Positions 16,680 to 24,867 of a DNA stretch of 64,000 nt are shown here, piece after piece (the first letter of the stretch is position 1; each line of letters starts with the position of its first letter). The stretch spans positions 1 through 64,000 of the forward strand of contig CASEFA010000009.1 of the NCBI GenBank assembly GCA_949287095.1, read 5' to 3'. This stretch comes from an uncultured Bacillota bacterium (GTDB lineage Bacteria > Bacillota > Clostridia > Peptostreptococcales > Anaerovoracaceae). Made by a program: the position numbers and the translations under genes. The notes beneath the pieces were generated by a model. It was not told where the DNA came from. It searched no databases and saw only the letters and a list, made by a program, of their open reading frames with translations.

Positions 16680-17123
16680 TTGCAGATTACCGACAGAGTG
16701 AAGAACTGCAACGGCTGCTCGGCCTGCATCGTCGGATGCAAGTACAGCGCCATTAAGATGGTAACGGGAGAGGACGGAAGGAAGTATCCGGTCATAGACG
16801 AGAACGGGTGCAACAAGTGCAACAACTGCCTGCTCTACTGTCCTTTGTATAACCCGGTGACTCTGCCCCAGTTCGACGACTTTTACGAATACGACGACGA
16901 ATACTACGAGAGAGATATGCCGAAGGTTTACCGGGCCACGAAGAGGAGCATCAAAAACGGCGTGACCACCGATTTTACGGGCACGCTTTGTCAGATAGCC
17001 GGACTGAAATCCCTGATGGGCGACAAGCTGAGCCACGATCTGAGGCTTTACCCGCTCTTTTGCGACAGGGAAAATCCGAGACGCCCGGAGTGCAAAGACT
17101 GTATTTTCTGGGACGTGGAATAA
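16680..17123 (+). CDS. Dicluster 4Fe-4S ferredoxin-like protein
   Basis: A 147-residue protein with two CxxCxxCxxxC clusters: CNGCSACIVGC near residues 10-20 and CNKCNNCLLYCP near residues 43-54, so it should bind two 4Fe-4S centres and move electrons in the cytoplasm. The rest (acidic DDFYEYDDEYYE stretch and a cysteine-containing C-terminus FCDRENPRRPECKDC) does not match an enzyme I know. The start is TTG at 16680 with GGGAG 9 bases upstream; no ATG is in frame. It ends one base before the cyclo-ligase start, suggesting co-transcription. Confidence 0.8.
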   Translation: MQITDRVKNCNGCSACIVGCKYSAIKMVTGEDGRKYPVIDENGCNKCNNCLLYCPLYNPVTLPQFDDFYEYDDEYYERDMPKVYRATKRSIKNGVTTDFTGTLCQIAGLKSLMGDKLSHDLRLYPLFCDRENPRRPECKDCIFWDVE

Positions 17124-17124
17124 T

Positions 17125-17670
17125 ATGACGACAAAGGCTGAAGCGAGAAAGCGGGCGGCGGCGGTCAGAGAAGGCCTGAGCCCGGAGTATATGAAAGAAG
17201 CGTCGGAAGTCGTATCGCGCAAAGTCTTAAGCCTTCGCCGGTTCAAGGAGTGCGGCAGTCTGTTCATCTATGTTTCCGTAGCCGGAGAGCCGGACACGGA
17301 GGAGATAATAAGGGCGGCCCTTGACGCAGGAAAGAGAGTTTTCGTGCCCAGATGCACGGGGCCGGGATTTATGGAGGCTGCGGAGATTGCAGACTTTGAC
17401 AGAGATCTTGCTCCCGGAAAATACGGAATCCCGGAACCTGCTGGCGGCGAGGTGATTCTGCCGGAGGATATCGACTTTGCGGTAATACCCTGCGTGGCGG
17501 CAGCCTTTGACGGAAGAAGGCTGGGCCACGGAGCGGGATTTTACGACAGATACCTTGAGAAGACGAAATGCCCGGCGGCGGTGCTGTGTTTTTCTCCCCT
17601 TGTCACGGAGGATATTCCGACGGAATCTTTTGATGTAAAGGCTGACATGGTGATAACGGATGCTGAGTAA
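17125..17670 (+). CDS. fthC: 5-formyltetrahydrofolate cyclo-ligase
   Basis: Converts 5-formyl-THF to 5,10-methenyl-THF with ATP, recycling an inhibitory folate. The 181-residue protein has an N-terminal lysine/arginine segment for phosphate binding (KAEARKRAAAVREGL), the mid-region KYGIPEP and the family signature LGHGAGFYDRYLEK near residue 135. The end overlaps the AEC transporter start by 11 bases. Confidence 0.92.
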   Translation: MTTKAEARKRAAAVREGLSPEYMKEASEVVSRKVLSLRRFKECGSLFIYVSVAGEPDTEEIIRAALDAGKRVFVPRCTGPGFMEAAEIADFDRDLAPGKYGIPEPAGGEVILPEDIDFAVIPCVAAAFDGRRLGHGAGFYDRYLEKTKCPAAVLCFSPLVTEDIPTESFDVKADMVITDAE

Positions 17671-18601
17671 TCTTATAGTGGCCCTGGAGGCCGTGGTGCC
17701 GGTGTTCGTTCTTATCGGAATCGGCATGGCGGTGAGAAAGGCCGGCATTGTAAACGAAACCGAAAACAAACACTTCAACAGGTTAATATTCCTGGTATTT
17801 TTCCCGACTCTGATGTTTCAGAACCTCTACGGGACGGACATAAGGGAGGCGGCGAATCCGAGGCTTATAGGATTCGGCGTGGTCTCGGTACTGGTGATTT
17901 TCGCCGCGGCTGTTTTGGTGGTGACGAGGGTAGAGAAAAATCCTCATTCCCGGGGAGCCATGATACAGGCCATATTCAGGAGCAATTTTGTGCTCATGGG
18001 AATTCCCGTGGCGACCAACATATGCGGTCACGGAAATATTGCGGCTACGGCCATAATGGTAGCAGTCATAGTTCCTCTGTTTAACGTCCTTGCGGTCATA
18101 ACCCTGGAAATTTTCAGAGGGGGTCGGGTTTCGGCAGGCCACATAGTGGTACAGATTATAAAGAATCCCATAATAATAGGAGCGGTGGCGGGAATAATCG
18201 TATCCCTTGCGGGGATTCACGTTCCGGACCTCATAGAGTCCATAATAGATGAGATGTCGCAGGTGACGACGCCTATGGCGCTTATCATTCTGGGTGCGTC
18301 CTTCAGCTTTTCCAGCATCAAAAGGTGCCGAAGGAATCTCATTATTTCAGTAGTGGGCAAGCTGGTGGTCGTTCCGGCGGTGTTCCTGCCCCTTGCGGCT
18401 TTTGCGGGATTTCGGGGCGTGGAGTTCGTCACCCTCATCGCGGTCTTTGCGGCGCCGGCGGCAGTATCGTCCTTTACAATGGCGGAAGCCATGGACAGCG
18501 ACTCGGAGCTTGCGGGAAACTGCGTGATATTTTCGTCACTCTTTGCAGGGATAACCCTTTTTCTGTGGATATTCATCTTCAAATCTCTGGGGATGTTTTA
18601 A
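17660..18601 (+). CDS. AEC-family transporter (auxin efflux carrier fold)
   Basis: A 313-residue membrane protein with about ten hydrophobic helices in two halves and a conserved NPIIIGAVAGIIVSL segment in the middle. Bacterial AEC members export or take up organic acids such as malate or malonate; the substrate here cannot be read from sequence. It overlaps the cyclo-ligase gene by 11 bases, a sign of coupled translation. A second AEC gene is at 42828 on the minus strand and is distinct in sequence. Confidence 0.85.
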   Translation: MLSNLIVALEAVVPVFVLIGIGMAVRKAGIVNETENKHFNRLIFLVFFPTLMFQNLYGTDIREAANPRLIGFGVVSVLVIFAAAVLVVTRVEKNPHSRGAMIQAIFRSNFVLMGIPVATNICGHGNIAATAIMVAVIVPLFNVLAVITLEIFRGGRVSAGHIVVQIIKNPIIIGAVAGIIVSLAGIHVPDLIESIIDEMSQVTTPMALIILGASFSFSSIKRCRRNLIISVVGKLVVVPAVFLPLAAFAGFRGVEFVTLIAVFAAPAAVSSFTMAEAMDSDSELAGNCVIFSSLFAGITLFLWIFIFKSLGMF

Positions 18602-18634
18602 TAAGTATAACTATCTTGAAAGGAGTCAGATAAA

Positions 18635-19453
18635 ATGACAGATTGCAATCACGACTGCAGCTCCTGCGCATCAAGCGGAAACTGCAGCGAAGAAAACACC
18701 GGTATCAAAAAAGCGCCTATGAACGGTATGTCGAGCGTTAAGAAGGTGATCGGCGTGGTAAGCGGCAAAGGCGGAGTGGGAAAATCCTCCGTAACCGCCC
18801 TTCTGGCATCGGCTGCCGCGGCCGCAGGGAAAAAAGTGGCCATTCTCGACGCCGACATTACGGGACCGTCCATTCCGAAGGCGTTCGGTCTTGCCGAAAG
18901 AGCGGTGGGAAACGAGACTATGATTATGCCTGTAAAGACTGCAGGGGGCATCAAGGTGATGTCCATAAATCTGCTTCTTGAAAACGAGACGGATCCTGTG
19001 GTTTGGAGAGGCCCTATCCTGGGCGGCGTTGTGGAGCAGTTCTGGTCCGACGTCGTATGGGGCGACATAGACGTTATGTTCGTGGACATGCCGCCGGGAA
19101 CGGGAGACGTTGCTCTTACCGTATATCAGTCCCTGCCTGTTGACGGAATCGTAATCGTTACGTCTCCGCAGGAGCTGGTGGAGATGATAGTGGAGAAAGC
19201 CGCAAAGATGGCGGACATGATGAACATTCCTATCGTGGGCATCGTTGAGAACATGAGCTATTTCAAGTGTCCTGACTGCGGAGCCGAGCACAAGATTTTC
19301 GGCGAAAGCCACATCGAGGACATCGCAGCTCAGTACGGAATAGCCGAAATCGCAAAGCTTCCTATGGATGCGGAGCTGGCCCGAGCCTGCGACAACGGCA
19401 CCGTGGAAAACTACGGATGTCCGGAGATCAAAGAGCTGGCCGAGAGCCTGTAG
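18635..19453 (+). CDS. Mrp/NBP35-family Fe-S carrier ATPase
   Basis: A 272-residue P-loop ATPase of the MinD/Mrp superfamily thought to carry Fe-S clusters to target enzymes. The deviant Walker A GKGGVGKSS sits near residues 46-54, the switch FVDMPPGTGDV near 150-160, and a CPDC pair near 212. The N-terminus adds a cysteine-rich extension (CNHDCSSCASSGNC, residues 4-17), similar to NBP35-type proteins that bind a second cluster. It has its own ribosome-binding site (AAAGGAG) and lies 33 bases after the AEC gene. Confidence 0.9.
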   Translation: MTDCNHDCSSCASSGNCSEENTGIKKAPMNGMSSVKKVIGVVSGKGGVGKSSVTALLASAAAAAGKKVAILDADITGPSIPKAFGLAERAVGNETMIMPVKTAGGIKVMSINLLLENETDPVVWRGPILGGVVEQFWSDVVWGDIDVMFVDMPPGTGDVALTVYQSLPVDGIVIVTSPQELVEMIVEKAAKMADMMNIPIVGIVENMSYFKCPDCGAEHKIFGESHIEDIAAQYGIAEIAKLPMDAELARACDNGTVENYGCPEIKELAESL

Positions 19454-19514
19454 TCCCTGCTTGCAATGCGCTCTGGCGTGAGTTTTCGCGTATTGAGGTG
19501 AGCCGGATGCGTGC

Positions 19515-19700
19515 TTTGACAAAAGGCTGCTCTGCTGCGGAAAAGGTCAAGGCGAAATTTGACATTTTGAAAAGATTTTGCAAAGAGGTCAAGGAATTTC
19601 TCCTATGTGTGGGGGAATTTCTTGACCTTTTGAGTTTTGCAGGCGGGCTTTGTAAAAAAACGCCTTGACCTGCGGGGCGAAAATTGAAGTCTTTGTCAAA
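19515..19700 (+). repeat. Phased inverted-word array C (TTTGAC or CTTGAC / GTCAAG)
   Basis: Units: 19515-19551 (TTTGAC...GTCAAG), 19558-19593 (TTTGAC...GTCAAG), 19621-19657 (CTTGAC...GTAAAA, weak end) and 19664-19700 (CTTGAC...GTCAAA). Gaps are 6, 27 and 6 bases. The whole array is symmetric about 19607: GGTCAAGGCG at 19545-19554 and its exact inverse at 19661-19670 share that centre, as do AGGTCAAGGAATTTC near 19586 and GAATTTCTTGACC at 19615-19627. It lies between the Mrp gene and the DUF2325 promoter. Open frames across it have no gene-like features. Confidence 0.65.
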
Positions 19701-19760
19701 ACGAAAAAGCTTTTCTTTAGACAGGCAGTTCTATCGACGACCGGAACAGCCAAAGAAGAG

Positions 19761-19821
19761 TTGACAAAACGGTTAGTCTATGCTAACCTATATTCACAAC
19801 ATGAGGTTAGATATAACTAAC
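19761..19821 (+). promoter_or_regulatory. Promoter with two GTTAG-N6-CTAAC operators
   Basis: A perfect TTGACA (19761-19766) with TAACCT (19784-19789) 17 bases downstream. GGTTAG-N6-CTAACC (19771-19788) covers the spacer and -10. A second dyad GGTTAG-N6-CTAAC (19805-19821) lies downstream of the likely start site. The half-sites resemble those of DtxR/MntR-family metal regulators (GGTTAG / CTAACC), though the 6-base spacing differs from the classic IdeR box. Confidence 0.7.
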
Positions 19822-19885
19822 TAAATAGAGTCTGATAGAGTCTGCCGCGGGGAAAGCGGCAAGAGCACAGGGAAAGGAGTATTCC

Positions 19886-20182
19886 ATGAGTATAGTCATA
19901 ATCGGGGGAAATGAGAGAATGGAGAGGCAGTACGAGGAGATATGCAGAGGCTACGGTTGCACGGCCAAGGTTTTTACCAAGGAGAGCGGGGCGCTGAAGA
20001 GAAAAATCGGAAGTCCGGATATGCTCATCTGCTTCACGAAGACCGTATCCCATAAGATGATGAACGCGGCAAGGGCGGAGTGCAGAAAGGGAGGATTTCC
20101 GATGGTTGCATGCCACAGCAGCAGCGGAACGGCCCTTGAGGAACTGCTTAAGGAAAAGACCGGCGCACGCGGAAAAGCTTAA
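19886..20182 (+). CDS. DUF2325 protein
   Basis: A 98-residue member of the DUF2325 family with the usual opening MSIVIIGGNERMERQYEEIC and the middle CFTKTVSHKMMNAARAECRK. The biochemical role is not established; members often sit beside iron transport or metal-regulated genes in Firmicutes. Here the gene stands alone, with a strong GGAAAGGAG site and a promoter carrying two metal-regulator-like dyads, so metal-dependent expression is a reasonable inference. Confidence 0.8.
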   Translation: MSIVIIGGNERMERQYEEICRGYGCTAKVFTKESGALKRKIGSPDMLICFTKTVSHKMMNAARAECRKGGFPMVACHSSSGTALEELLKEKTGARGKA

Positions 20183-20239
20183 GTGTTTGACATCGACGGC
20201 CCTCATATGATAAATTTTTAAGTAGATATACTAAGGAAT

Positions 20240-21223
20240 ATGGGGGAAAATATTTTGGACTATATTATATATGCAGCTGCGGCCGTGGTGGTCGTGATTC
20301 TGGCGGTGAACGCCTCCAGATATGCGAATATGCTGGACAGAAACAGCAAGCTTCCGGGGGCCTTCATAGGGGCGGTGATTCTGGCGGCGATTACGTCCCT
20401 GCCGGAGTTTTTTACCAGCCTGTCCTCTGTTACGATTTTTCATATGCAGGACTTCCCTGTGGGGAACGTACTGGGAAGCAACATCTTCAACCTTTCCGTC
20501 ATGTCCCTGATGATTCTCGTATACGGGAAGAAATTCAGAAAGGCCAGACTATCCAGAGTCTACTCAAGAATAGCCATTATAGTTATAATCATGTATGCTC
20601 TTGCGGGAATCGGATTTATAGCGGGAGACAGGCTGTCCATTGCTCACTTTGGCATAGTTTCGGTGCTTATCGCCATGCTTTACATCGCCGGAGCAAAATA
20701 CGCTGCCATGGCCGACGATATAACCGCCGACGAATCGGCTTTGAAATACGTTGCGTCGGTGGACAAAGGACTTTCCAACAGACAGGCTCTTGGAAGGCTT
20801 ATCGTCACGTCGGGATTTCTGGTAATAGCGAGCGGCGCAGTGACATACGCGGCGGGAAATCTCACCGTGGCGTGGGGGCTTTCCAACGGATTTGCGGGAG
20901 CCGTTTTTCTCGGAATCGCGACATCCATTCCGGAGGTCACATCCGTGGTAACCCTGTTCAGAGTGAAGAATTTTGATATAGCTGTCGGCGGGATTATAGG
21001 AAGCAGCATGTTTAATTTCCTGATTCTTGCCATAACCGACGCCGTATATCTGAGAAATATCTACATGGTTTCCGAGCCTAAGATTGAGATAATGACCCTT
21101 GCAGGTCTCCTTTCGACGGCGTTCTTCCTGCTCATGATGATAGAAAGAGAAAAGGACAGACGAATGAACATCGTCTGCCCGGTGCTGATAATACTCTGCT
21201 ATGCGGGATTCTTTTTTATCTGA
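20240..21223 (+). CDS. NCX-family cation antiporter
   Basis: A sodium/calcium exchanger-type membrane protein of 327 residues with about ten helices. Both alpha repeats are clear: AAITSLPEFFTSL with GNVLGSNIFNLSV (residues about 50-90), and IATSIPEVTSVV with GGIIGSSMFNFLI (residues about 225-265). The acidic ion-binding residues in SLPEF and SIPEV are kept. ATG 20240 is used here, but a TTG at 20255 has a better spaced GGGGGA site and would give 322 residues. It meets the minus-strand dehydrogenase gene tail to tail with an 8-base overlap. Confidence 0.88.
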   Translation: MGENILDYIIYAAAAVVVVILAVNASRYANMLDRNSKLPGAFIGAVILAAITSLPEFFTSLSSVTIFHMQDFPVGNVLGSNIFNLSVMSLMILVYGKKFRKARLSRVYSRIAIIVIIMYALAGIGFIAGDRLSIAHFGIVSVLIAMLYIAGAKYAAMADDITADESALKYVASVDKGLSNRQALGRLIVTSGFLVIASGAVTYAAGNLTVAWGLSNGFAGAVFLGIATSIPEVTSVVTLFRVKNFDIAVGGIIGSSMFNFLILAITDAVYLRNIYMVSEPKIEIMTLAGLLSTAFFLLMMIEREKDRRMNIVCPVLIILCYAGFFFI

Positions 21224-22139
21224 TTTTATCGACCCTGTTAAGGCTTCCTCCGTCGAGGAAGCTTTTTAAGTTGGCGGCGCATGTGTCCACGACTCTTTCT
21301 CTGCATTCCCGCGGCATCCAGGCGATGTGAGGGGTTATAATGCAGTTATCCAGACCTATGAGAGGGTTATCTCGTTCCGGAGGCTCGACTGAAAGCACGT
21401 CCAGCGCGGCAAAGGAAAGCTTTCCCGATTTCAGTGCAGCCGCAAGGTCCTCTTCGTTTACCAGCTTTCCTCTGGCGGTGTTTATGAGAACGGCGCCGTC
21501 TTTCATCTCTGATATGAAATCCGCGTTCACAAAGCCCTCGTTTTCCGCTGTGAGAGGACAGTGGAGGGTCAGAATATCGGACTTCAGGGCAGCCTCCCTG
21601 TCACGGCTGTAGACGTTTACCGTCATACCGAAGGCTTCCGCAATCCTTGCCACCTGCTTTCCGATGCTGCCGTAGCCTACGATGCCAAGAGACATTCCCG
21701 ACAAAGTGTGGGTGGGAAGGTCAAAGAACGTGAAGTCGCTGCAGTTCTGCCATCTTCCCGAAGCAACCTGAGCGCAGTAGTAGCCGGTGCGGTTTTCTAT
21801 TTCAAGTATGAGAGCAAAGACGTGCTGGGCCACGGCGTCTGTAGAGTATGCAGGAACGTGACATACGGCGATGCCAAGGCTTTCAGCGGCCTTTACGTCC
21901 ACGTTATCAAAGCCTGTAGCCGTGACGCCTATAAATTTAAGCTTTGGCGATTTTTTCATAAGCTCTTCGGTTATTCTGCATTTGCTGGTAAAAAAGCCGT
22001 CCAGATTTTTAATTCTTTCCTCTAGCTCATCGGGAGAAGTCCTGTCGTATACGGTAAAGTCGCAAAGCCTTTCGACAGGCTCCCAGGACAGGTCGCTCTG
22101 GACTATGGATATTCCGTCTAAAATTGCTGCTCTGAACAT
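21216..22139 (-). CDS. D-isomer-specific 2-hydroxyacid dehydrogenase
   Basis: A 307-residue NAD-dependent dehydrogenase of the glycerate/hydroxypyruvate reductase branch. The Rossmann motif LGIVGYGSIGKQVARIAEA is at about residues 150-168, the substrate arginine is in INTARGKLVNEEDL, and the catalytic Glu and His are in LSVEPPERDNPL and TPHIAWMPRE. The substrate is not certain; glycerate or hydroxypyruvate is the closest family guess. An extended -10 (TGGTATAAT, minus strand, ending at 22186) lies upstream. Confidence 0.85.
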   Translation of the reverse strand: MFRAAILDGISIVQSDLSWEPVERLCDFTVYDRTSPDELEERIKNLDGFFTSKCRITEELMKKSPKLKFIGVTATGFDNVDVKAAESLGIAVCHVPAYSTDAVAQHVFALILEIENRTGYYCAQVASGRWQNCSDFTFFDLPTHTLSGMSLGIVGYGSIGKQVARIAEAFGMTVNVYSRDREAALKSDILTLHCPLTAENEGFVNADFISEMKDGAVLINTARGKLVNEEDLAAALKSGKLSFAALDVLSVEPPERDNPLIGLDNCIITPHIAWMPRECRERVVDTCAANLKSFLDGGSLNRVDKIR

Positions 22140-22257
22140 ATCATCAATCCTTTCTCAAAGGCTGCATCTTCAGCTTAGGTAAATAATTATACCATAAGGC
22201 GCAGATTTTGTGGTAAGATATAAGATATATCAAAAGGAAGAACGAAAGGAATTATCT

Positions 22258-22875
22258 ATGTGTACCATTATAGCCGCATCCAGAAATCAGCATAAGATTT
22301 CCGAGATAGAGGCCATAACGAAAAAGTTCGGTATGAAGGTTATCTCCAGAGACGATGCGGGACTTGACAAAAGGGAAATCGAAGAGGACGGCAGAACTTT
22401 CGAAGAGAACTCTTTCAAGAAGGCCGACGCCATCATGAAGATGTCCGGACAGGTCACCATCGCCGATGACTCGGGGCTCGAGGTGGAATATCTGGGAGGA
22501 GAGCCGGGGATTTTTTCTGCGAGATATGCCGGCGAAAACTGCGATGACGAGAAGAATAACATCAAGCTTCTCACAATGCTTGAGGGGGTGCCGTACAGCG
22601 ACAGAAAGGCGAGATTCGTATCTGTTATAACCATGGTTTATCCTGACGGCGAGACCCTGGTGGCGAGGGGGGAATGCAGCGGACATATAATCGATTTTCC
22701 GGCAGGAGAAGGCGGCTTCGGATACGATCCGCTGTTCGTGCCAGAAGGATATCAGGAGACTTTTGCCCAGATGAGCGCAGAGGAAAAGAACAGGATTAGC
22801 CACAGGGCAAAGGCCCTCGAGAAGCTGGAAAAGCTCCTTGAGGAGAGAGAAAAGAGAATTTCTGAAGAAGGCTGA
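22258..22875 (+). CDS. rdgB: XTP/dITP diphosphatase (non-canonical purine NTP pyrophosphatase)
   Basis: Removes ITP, dITP and XTP from the nucleotide pool. The 205-residue protein starts CTIIAASRNQHKISEI and holds the family motifs FEENSFKKADAI (about residues 47-58), TIADDSGLEVEYLGG (about 68-82), GEGGFGYDPLF (about 157-167) and SHRAKAL. ATG 22258 fits AAAGGA at 22245-22250; an upstream GTG in the same frame adds a charged, non-conserved extension. Confidence 0.92.
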   Translation: MCTIIAASRNQHKISEIEAITKKFGMKVISRDDAGLDKREIEEDGRTFEENSFKKADAIMKMSGQVTIADDSGLEVEYLGGEPGIFSARYAGENCDDEKNNIKLLTMLEGVPYSDRKARFVSVITMVYPDGETLVARGECSGHIIDFPAGEGGFGYDPLFVPEGYQETFAQMSAEEKNRISHRAKALEKLEKLLEEREKRISEEG

Positions 22876-22880
22876 GGTTT

Positions 22881-23696
22881 ATGGGAAAAAGGCTGATGCG
22901 GATAGTGCTCCTTGCCATAAAGGAGTACAGAGATCCTTATTACAGAGGTGTAGCGGCCCAGATGGCCTTCTATTTCATGCTGTCCATAGTGCCTATTTTT
23001 ATCGTGCTTACCCAGCTTCTCGGAATACTCGACATTCCTCTTAGGGCGCTGGAAAGCTGGATAGATAAGTACGTGGCCGAAAGCATGGCGGATACCATAA
23101 AGTCGTTTCTTGAATACAGGTCCGTTACCGCTACCAATATAGTTTTCGTAATCATGGCTGTGTGGTCTGCTTCCAGAATTGAATTCTGCCTCATGAGACT
23201 GACCAACTACACCTATTCCGAGGGTCAGGATCTGGGTAAATTCTGGCGCGACAGGCTCAGAGCCATGTTGACCATGGTCATAACCATATGCTCCATCGCT
23301 CTTGCGGTGGTGTTTATCGTCTACGGCAAGGTTATCTTCGACACGCTCCTCGGAATTATTCCGATACTTAAGGGAAGCTGGGTGGATATTCTCTGGACCC
23401 TGTTCAGATGGCCGGCCGCCATGATCCTATACCTTTTCATGGTGTCGCTGAACTACTATATACTTCCGAGGGAAAGGCTGAAGTACCGGCAGATTCTTCC
23501 CGGCAGCATATTCGGCGCTCTGGGAATGTTCATAATGACTATGGTGTATTCGGCTTACGTAAGCCACGCGGTAAATTACGACCTTATTTACGGGTCCCTT
23601 GCCAGCATAGTCGCTCTCATGTTCTGGTTCTATCTGATATCCTGGGCTCTGAGTCTGGGCGTGGTGTTCAATAAGCTTTGGCGCGAAACGGCGTAA
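22881..23696 (+). CDS. YihY/BrkB-family membrane protein
   Basis: A 271-residue inner-membrane protein with about six helices. The N-terminal AAQMAFYFMLSIVPIFIVLT and the later RYRQILPG-like segment (KYRQILPGSIFGALG) match the YihY/BrkB (UPF0761) family. Members were once annotated as RNase BN, which is wrong; a transport role is suspected but unproven. It starts 5 bases after rdgB and is likely co-transcribed with it. Confidence 0.88.
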   Translation: MGKRLMRIVLLAIKEYRDPYYRGVAAQMAFYFMLSIVPIFIVLTQLLGILDIPLRALESWIDKYVAESMADTIKSFLEYRSVTATNIVFVIMAVWSASRIEFCLMRLTNYTYSEGQDLGKFWRDRLRAMLTMVITICSIALAVVFIVYGKVIFDTLLGIIPILKGSWVDILWTLFRWPAAMILYLFMVSLNYYILPRERLKYRQILPGSIFGALGMFIMTMVYSAYVSHAVNYDLIYGSLASIVALMFWFYLISWALSLGVVFNKLWRETA

Positions 23697-23749
23697 AGCC
23701 TGCGCCCGGCAATGCGATGTTAATATTTTGTTGAGAAAGGGGTAAAAGA

Positions 23750-24631
23750 ATGAAGAAAATTCTTATCATAATCAACCCGAAGGCGGGAAAAAAGGAAGGA
23801 AGCAGGAACCTTGCGGACATAATCGATGTTTTCTGCCGCAAAGGCTACAGGGTTGCCGTGGAAACTACCGCCGCAAGAGGCGACGGCACGGAAATAGCAA
23901 AACGTGAAGCCGGCAACTTCGATATTCTCGTCGCCATAGGCGGAGACGGCACATTTAACGAAGTGGTAGAAGGCGTCCTCCTTTCCGGAAAAGACGTTCC
24001 TATAGGATACATACCTGCAGGCTCCACCAACGATTTCGGCGCAAGTCTCGGCATACCGTCGGATATGGTGAAGGCGGCGGAGAACATAACGGAAGAAAAT
24101 CCGAGAATTATAGATATAGGATCCTTTAACGGGAGATATTTTTCCTACGTTGCATCCTTTGGCGCATTTACAAGGGCGTCATATGAGGCTCCTCAGAGCA
24201 TAAAGAACGCACTGGGACATCTGGCATATATATTGGAAGGAATTAAGGACATTCCGTCAATAAGAGCAGAAAAGCTGACGTTCAGGACGACGGAAAAAGA
24301 ATACAGCGGAAAGTATCTGTTCGGAGCAGTGAGCAATTCCACTTCTATAGGAGGAATTCTGACACTGCCTGAAGACGAGGTGGACATGGGTGACGGCAAG
24401 TTCGAGGTACTGCTGGTCAAGGCTCCTTCAAATCTCATAGAGCTCAACCAGATTATGCTCGCTGTAACCACGAGAGACTTCAAGTCTCCACATCTGGAGT
24501 TTTTCAGCGCGTCAGAGCTTCGCGTAGAAGCAGATCCGGAAATGCCGTGGACACTGGACGGAGAATATCAGGCGGGTTCAGCCGAGATTCACATAGAAAA
24601 TGTGCATAATGCTGCAAAAATCCTCCTGTAA
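23750..24631 (+). CDS. Diacylglycerol/lipid kinase family protein (YegS/BmrU type)
   Basis: A 293-residue lipid kinase. The ATP-binding region reads INPKAGKKEG at residues 8-17 and AIGGDGTFNEVV near residues 63-74, followed by IPAGSTNDFGASLGI. The C-terminal ELRVEADPEMPWTLDGE matches the substrate-lobe motif of the family. The substrate (diacylglycerol, undecaprenol or phosphatidylglycerol) is unresolved. Own ribosome-binding site GAAAGGGG; followed by a terminator. Confidence 0.88.
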   Translation: MKKILIIINPKAGKKEGSRNLADIIDVFCRKGYRVAVETTAARGDGTEIAKREAGNFDILVAIGGDGTFNEVVEGVLLSGKDVPIGYIPAGSTNDFGASLGIPSDMVKAAENITEENPRIIDIGSFNGRYFSYVASFGAFTRASYEAPQSIKNALGHLAYILEGIKDIPSIRAEKLTFRTTEKEYSGKYLFGAVSNSTSIGGILTLPEDEVDMGDGKFEVLLVKAPSNLIELNQIMLAVTTRDFKSPHLEFFSASELRVEADPEMPWTLDGEYQAGSAEIHIENVHNAAKILL

Positions 24632-24673
24632 TATAAGTATTTACTAATTTTTATGCATTGCATACAATGATTT

Positions 24674-24704
24674 CTTAAGAAATCTTAAGAAATCTTAAGA
24701 ATTT
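24674..24704 (+). repeat. Triple short direct repeat TTAAGAAATC
   Basis: Three back-to-back copies of a 10-base unit (the last one diverging) in the gap after the lipid kinase. They lie just before the terminator and have no obvious function. Confidence 0.5.
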
Positions 24705-24706
24705 AT

Positions 24707-24740
24707 AAACGCTGAAATTTAAACGATTTTAGCGTTTTTT
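24707..24740 (+). terminator. Terminator after the lipid kinase
   Basis: AAACGCTGAAAT (24707-24718) pairs with ATTTTAGCGTTT (24726-24737) with one mismatch; TTT follows. Confidence 0.75.
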
Positions 24741-24775
24741 CTTTGTGAAAACTATGTGAAATATTAAGAAATATG

Positions 24776-24804
24776 TTGACTATGGCGTGTATATAGTGTA
24801 GTAT
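24776..24804 (+). promoter_or_regulatory. Promoter of the NlpC/P60 gene
   Basis: TTGACT (24776-24781) and TAGTAT (24799-24804) with a 17-base spacer, about 60 bases before the start codon. Confidence 0.7.
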
Positions 24805-24867
24805 CACTTTTGTCAGTGCGGCGGGGATTTTTCAAAAGGAATTCCCGACACGCGGAAAGGATGAAAG

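Noticed and set aside
18671..19522. Minus-strand open frame opposite the Mrp gene
   Set aside because: His- and Arg-rich translation typical of an antisense shadow; the sense frame has an intact P-loop ATPase.
19417..19668. 83-codon open frame after the Mrp gene
   Set aside because: It begins inside the Mrp gene in another frame, has no ribosome-binding site and overlaps array C.
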